Below, piece after piece: positions 6,322 through 7,615 of a DNA stretch of 7,615 nt; positions within the stretch are counted from its first letter, which is position 1; every line of letters begins with the position of its first letter. The notes beneath the pieces were generated by a model that saw only the letters and a program-made list of their open reading frames with translations, did no database searches and was not told the origin of the DNA. The stretch comes from Candidatus Omnitrophota bacterium. GTDB taxonomy: Bacteria; Omnitrophota; Gorgyraeia; 2-01-FULL-45-10. The translations under genes were made by a program, and so were the position numbers. Location: contig JAPLMI010000177.1 of assembly GCA_026387115.1 (NCBI GenBank), positions 1 through 7,615 on the forward strand. The letters run 5' to 3'.

Positions 6322-6737
6322 TTAGCCTTCTTCCCTTCGTTCTTATTGACGCTGTCCAAAACGCCGTTCACGAACTTCCCCGAATCCTTGTCCCCGTACC
6401 GTTTTGCGATATCGATCGCCTCGTTGATCGAGACCTTCGGCGGTATCTCCTCCACATAGAGGAGCTCGTATGTCGCGAAACGCAGGATATTCCTGTCTAT
6501 GACCGCCATGCGTTTAAGCTGCCAGTTCGTCGTGTGGCTCGTTATCAGCTTGTCGATTGCTTCCCTGTTATTCGAGACGCCGAGGACGAGTTGATCCGCA
6601 AATGCCTCGACCTCGCTATCGATCTCCTCGTGATTCTTCCAGAACGTATCGATACACTTTTTCGGTTCATCACCGGTTATATCAATCGCATAAAGTATCT
6701 TGAGCGCGCATTCGCGCGCCTTCGTTCGTTTCCGCAT
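6318..6737 (-). CDS. nusB: Transcription antitermination factor NusB
   Basis: NusB binds the boxA RNA with NusE (ribosomal protein S10) and helps RNA polymerase read through ribosomal RNA operons. The 139-residue all-helical protein shows the family pattern: RTKARECALKILYAID at the N-terminus, ADQLVLGV in the middle, then LKRMAVIDRNILRFATYELLY and the hallmark PPKVSINEAIDIAKRYGDKDSGKFVNGVLD. The C-terminal tail is Lys-rich. It starts after the strong site AGGAGGT and ends overlapping the PHP gene by four bases. nusB next to ribH is a common bacterial arrangement; here repeat element B separates them by about 325 bases. Confidence 0.96.
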   Translation of the reverse strand: MRKRTKARECALKILYAIDITGDEPKKCIDTFWKNHEEIDSEVEAFADQLVLGVSNNREAIDKLITSHTTNWQLKRMAVIDRNILRFATYELLYVEEIPPKVSINEAIDIAKRYGDKDSGKFVNGVLDSVNKNEGKKAK

Positions 6738-6740
6738 AGC

Positions 6741-6747
6741 ACCTCCT
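6741..6747 (-). promoter_or_regulatory. Strong ribosome binding site of nusB
   Basis: AGGAGGT on the minus strand lies three bases ahead of the nusB ATG (6737). Repeat element B ends only one base before it, at 6749, so the repeat runs right up to the translation signal without damaging it. Confidence 0.9.
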
Positions 6748-6748
6748 T

Positions 6749-6859
6749 AAATTTTCCGGGTCCTGCCGCTCCCTCGGCTTTTCTTTCTAGGGCGGGCACC
6801 CCCATCTCGCATGCATCGCCCATGCGCGAAAAGCCTCAGTCGCGTCACCCGTAAAATTT
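6749..6859. repeat. Module 1 of copy B, intact 111-base palindromic unit
   Basis: The ends AAATTTTCCGGGT (6749-6761) and ACCCGTAAAATTT (6847-6859) are inverted repeats matching at 12 of 13 positions. Nested inside, GGCTTTTC (6776-6783) pairs with GAAAAGCC (6828-6835), and a GGGCG/CGCCC pair lies further in. This looks like the uninterrupted form of the module split in copy A. Confidence 0.85.
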
Positions 6860-6879
6860 CTCAACCAGCCTTCTCAGTA

Positions 6880-6932
6880 AAATTTTTCGCCCTGGATGAA
6901 TGTGATGTGGCGACGTGGTAAGCAGGGCTTTG
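6880..6932. repeat. Copy B-specific module
   Basis: These 53 bases have no counterpart in copy A. They begin with AAATTTTTC and contain GCCCTG (6889-6894) and CAGGGC (6923-6928) as an inverted pair, then run into the next AAATTTTT. The pattern fits addition or loss of one unit between A/T clamps. Confidence 0.65.
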
Positions 6933-6982
6933 AAATTTTTTGTAGCTTGGTACGCCGCCGAAGGCGGCGGGACAAAAAATTT
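6933..6982. repeat. Hairpin module 3 of copy B
   Basis: A perfect 11-base inverted repeat, AAATTTTTTGT (6933-6943) with ACAAAAAATTT (6972-6982), encloses an inner 7-bp stem CGCCGCC (6953-6959) with GGCGGCG (6963-6969) and a GAA loop. Compared with 3681-3734 of copy A, stem bases differ on both arms but pairing is kept. Confidence 0.88.
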
Positions 6983-6991
6983 CAAGAGCGA

Positions 6992-7010
6992 GGCCGCCGC
7001 TGGAGCGGCC
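6992..7010. repeat. Covarying small hairpin, copy B
   Basis: GGCCGC (6992-6997) pairs with GCGGCC (7005-7010) around the loop CGCTGGA, which is identical to the loop at 3752-3758 in copy A. The stem differs from copy A by paired changes. Confidence 0.85.
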
Positions 7011-7046
7011 GAGCGTCCCTGCGAACCACTCGACACAGCACATTTC

Positions 7047-7069
7047 GGTGTATCGAAAAATTTTACACC
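7047..7069 (-). repeat. Hairpin spanning the ribH stop codon
   Basis: GGTGTA (7047-7052) and TACACC (7064-7069) form a 6-bp stem that includes the last ribH codons and part of the TAA stop. The A/T clamp of the repeat element is its loop. No T-run follows on the minus strand, so it is not a standard terminator. Confidence 0.6.
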
Positions 7070-7527
7070 TTCCCGTACAAATTCGCCATCTCGATCGCGG
7101 ACATGGCGGCGTCGCGACCCTTATTGCCGTCCTTCGTGCCGGCCCGCTCTATCGCCTGCTCCAGGTTATCCGCGGTGATCACGCCGAATATGCACGGTAT
7201 GCCCGTATCGAGCGAGACCTTCGCGACACCCTTAGCCGCTTCACTGGCGACAAATTCGAAATGCGGCGTCGCGCCTCTTATAACCGTCCCGAGGCATATC
7301 ACGCCGTCGTACTTCTTTGATCGCGCGAGCCTCTGCGCGAGCGCCGGGATCTCGAACGCGCCCGGCACCCACACCACGTCTTGCGCGGCTTCTTGCGCTC
7401 CGTGCCGGACGAGCGTGTCGACGCACCCTTCGAGAAGCTTCGACGATATAAACTCATTGAACCGCGATATCACTATCGCGAACTTCTTTCCCTTTGCGGA
7501 CAGGTCCGCCTTTACCACATTTGCCAT
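7063..7527 (-). CDS. ribH: 6,7-dimethyl-8-ribityllumazine synthase
   Basis: RibH condenses the ribityl-aminouracil with 3,4-dihydroxy-2-butanone 4-phosphate to make lumazine, the substrate of RibE. The 154-residue protein carries the expected motifs in order: FAIVISRFNEFIS (substrate-binding aromatic residue), GCVDTLVRHGA, WVPGAFEIPALAQRLA, GTVIRGATPHFEFV (catalytic His), FGVITADNLEQAIERAG and GTKDGNKGRDAA. I choose the ATG at 7527 because it follows GGAGGG with about 7 bases of spacing and gives the family's usual length. An ATG at 7605 in the same frame would add 26 residues encoded by hairpin sequence with no family resemblance. Repeat element B starts in its stop codon. Confidence 0.96.
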   Translation of the reverse strand: MANVVKADLSAKGKKFAIVISRFNEFISSKLLEGCVDTLVRHGAQEAAQDVVWVPGAFEIPALAQRLARSKKYDGVICLGTVIRGATPHFEFVASEAAKGVAKVSLDTGIPCIFGVITADNLEQAIERAGTKDGNKGRDAAMSAIEMANLYGKV

Positions 7528-7539
7528 TTTGCTACCCTC

Positions 7540-7560
7540 CATTTTTGCGACGCAAAAATG
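7540..7560 (-). promoter_or_regulatory. Perfect hairpin abutting the ribH ribosome binding site
   Basis: CATTTTTGCG (7540-7549) and CGCAAAAATG (7551-7560) are a perfect 10-base inverted repeat around a single base. On the minus strand the stem ends at the first G of the GGAGGG Shine-Dalgarno site. It could affect ribH translation or mark the 3' end of an upstream transcript. Confidence 0.6.
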
Positions 7561-7598
7561 ATCCTGAGAACGCGACGAACAGGAGCATTCGAAGGACC
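7560..7598. repeat. Imperfect hairpin upstream of ribH
   Basis: On the minus strand RNA, GGUCCU (7598-7593) pairs with AGGAUC (7565-7560) and GAAUGC (7590-7585) with GCGUUC (7573-7568), with one G-U wobble in each stem and a UC/UC internal loop. The CCTGAG...CGAAGGA outline resembles dispersed palindromes seen in other bacterial genomes; that resemblance is from memory. Whether an upstream gene ends before base 7615 cannot be seen. Confidence 0.5.
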
Positions 7599-7615
7599 TC
7601 TCCACATTTAAACCC

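Larger units (their letters stand above)
6749..7064. repeat. Modular palindromic intergenic element, copy B
   Basis: This occupies the whole spacer between the ribH stop and the nusB ribosome binding site, in the same orientation as copy A (3426-3826). Its ends are AAATTTTCCGGG (6749) and CGAAAAATTTT (ending 7064 inside the ribH stop codon). It lacks the 123-base insert of copy A but has an extra module of about 53 bases (6880-6932), bounded by direct repeats of AAATTTTT at 6880-6887 and 6933-6940. Short frames within it differ completely from those of copy A and follow the palindromes, so I treat it as non-coding. I see no convincing promoter in it for nusB. Confidence 0.9.

Noticed and set aside
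6845..7043. Short minus-strand open frames of 60-63 residues in the ribH-nusB spacer
   Set aside because: They lie inside the palindromic element, follow its stems, overlap each other and have no family resemblance.
3426..7064. CRISPR array
   Set aside because: The repeats are long, palindromic and only two in number, without regular short spacers or cas genes.
7528..7605. N-terminal extension of ribH by 26 residues
   Set aside because: It is encoded by two hairpins, has Cys/Ser-rich sequence unlike RibH, and the ATG at 7527 has a good Shine-Dalgarno site.
7528..7615. FMN riboswitch upstream of ribH
   Set aside because: The visible leader lacks the conserved RFN element sequences and is taken up by two simple hairpins. 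One could lie beyond base 7615.

Overview
The window carries a compact bacterial gene set. Every gene that can be supported lies on the minus strand, so transcription runs from high to low coordinates. Genes overlap at their stop and start codons, Shine-Dalgarno sites are mostly good, and sigma70-type promoters are visible. A small secreted protein at 3022-3357 resembles the TIGR04073 'exosortase system-associated' family, which is typical of the PVC superphylum and candidate phyla such as Omnitrophota. Together with the gene order and palindrome-filled spacers, this makes Omnitrophota or a related uncultured lineage my best guess. It is inferred, not proven.

Layout in the direction of transcription. 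(1) 7615-7528: the leader of ribH, made of two hairpins. (2) 7527-3826: a riboflavin cluster, ribH (lumazine synthase), repeat element B, nusB, a PHP-domain phosphohydrolase, ribD and ribE. From nusB to ribE the genes overlap by 1 to 14 bases and look translationally coupled. (3) 3826-3426: repeat element A. (4) 3407-2964: a small exported TIGR04073-like gene with its own strong promoter and a strong intrinsic terminator. (5) 2965-1: a promoter, tRNA-Pro(CGG), acylphosphatase, a metallophosphoesterase and the NAD+-dependent DNA ligase ligA, in one tight run. ligA leaves the window at base 1 after about 608 residues.

RibD supplies the deaminase and reductase steps, RibH makes lumazine and RibE makes riboflavin. 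The GTP cyclohydrolase II/DHBP synthase (RibBA) and the phosphatase for the pathway intermediate are not identifiable here. The PHP protein inside the operon is a candidate for that phosphatase. No FMN riboswitch is visible in the window.

The most unusual content is non-coding. The two spacers at 3426-3826 and 6749-7064 hold two copies of the same modular palindromic element in the same orientation. Each copy starts inside the stop codon of a riboflavin gene. The modules are bounded by A/T clamps (AAATTTT and AAAATTT). Hairpins that differ in sequence between copies keep their pairing through compensating changes. Each copy also carries its own extra module.
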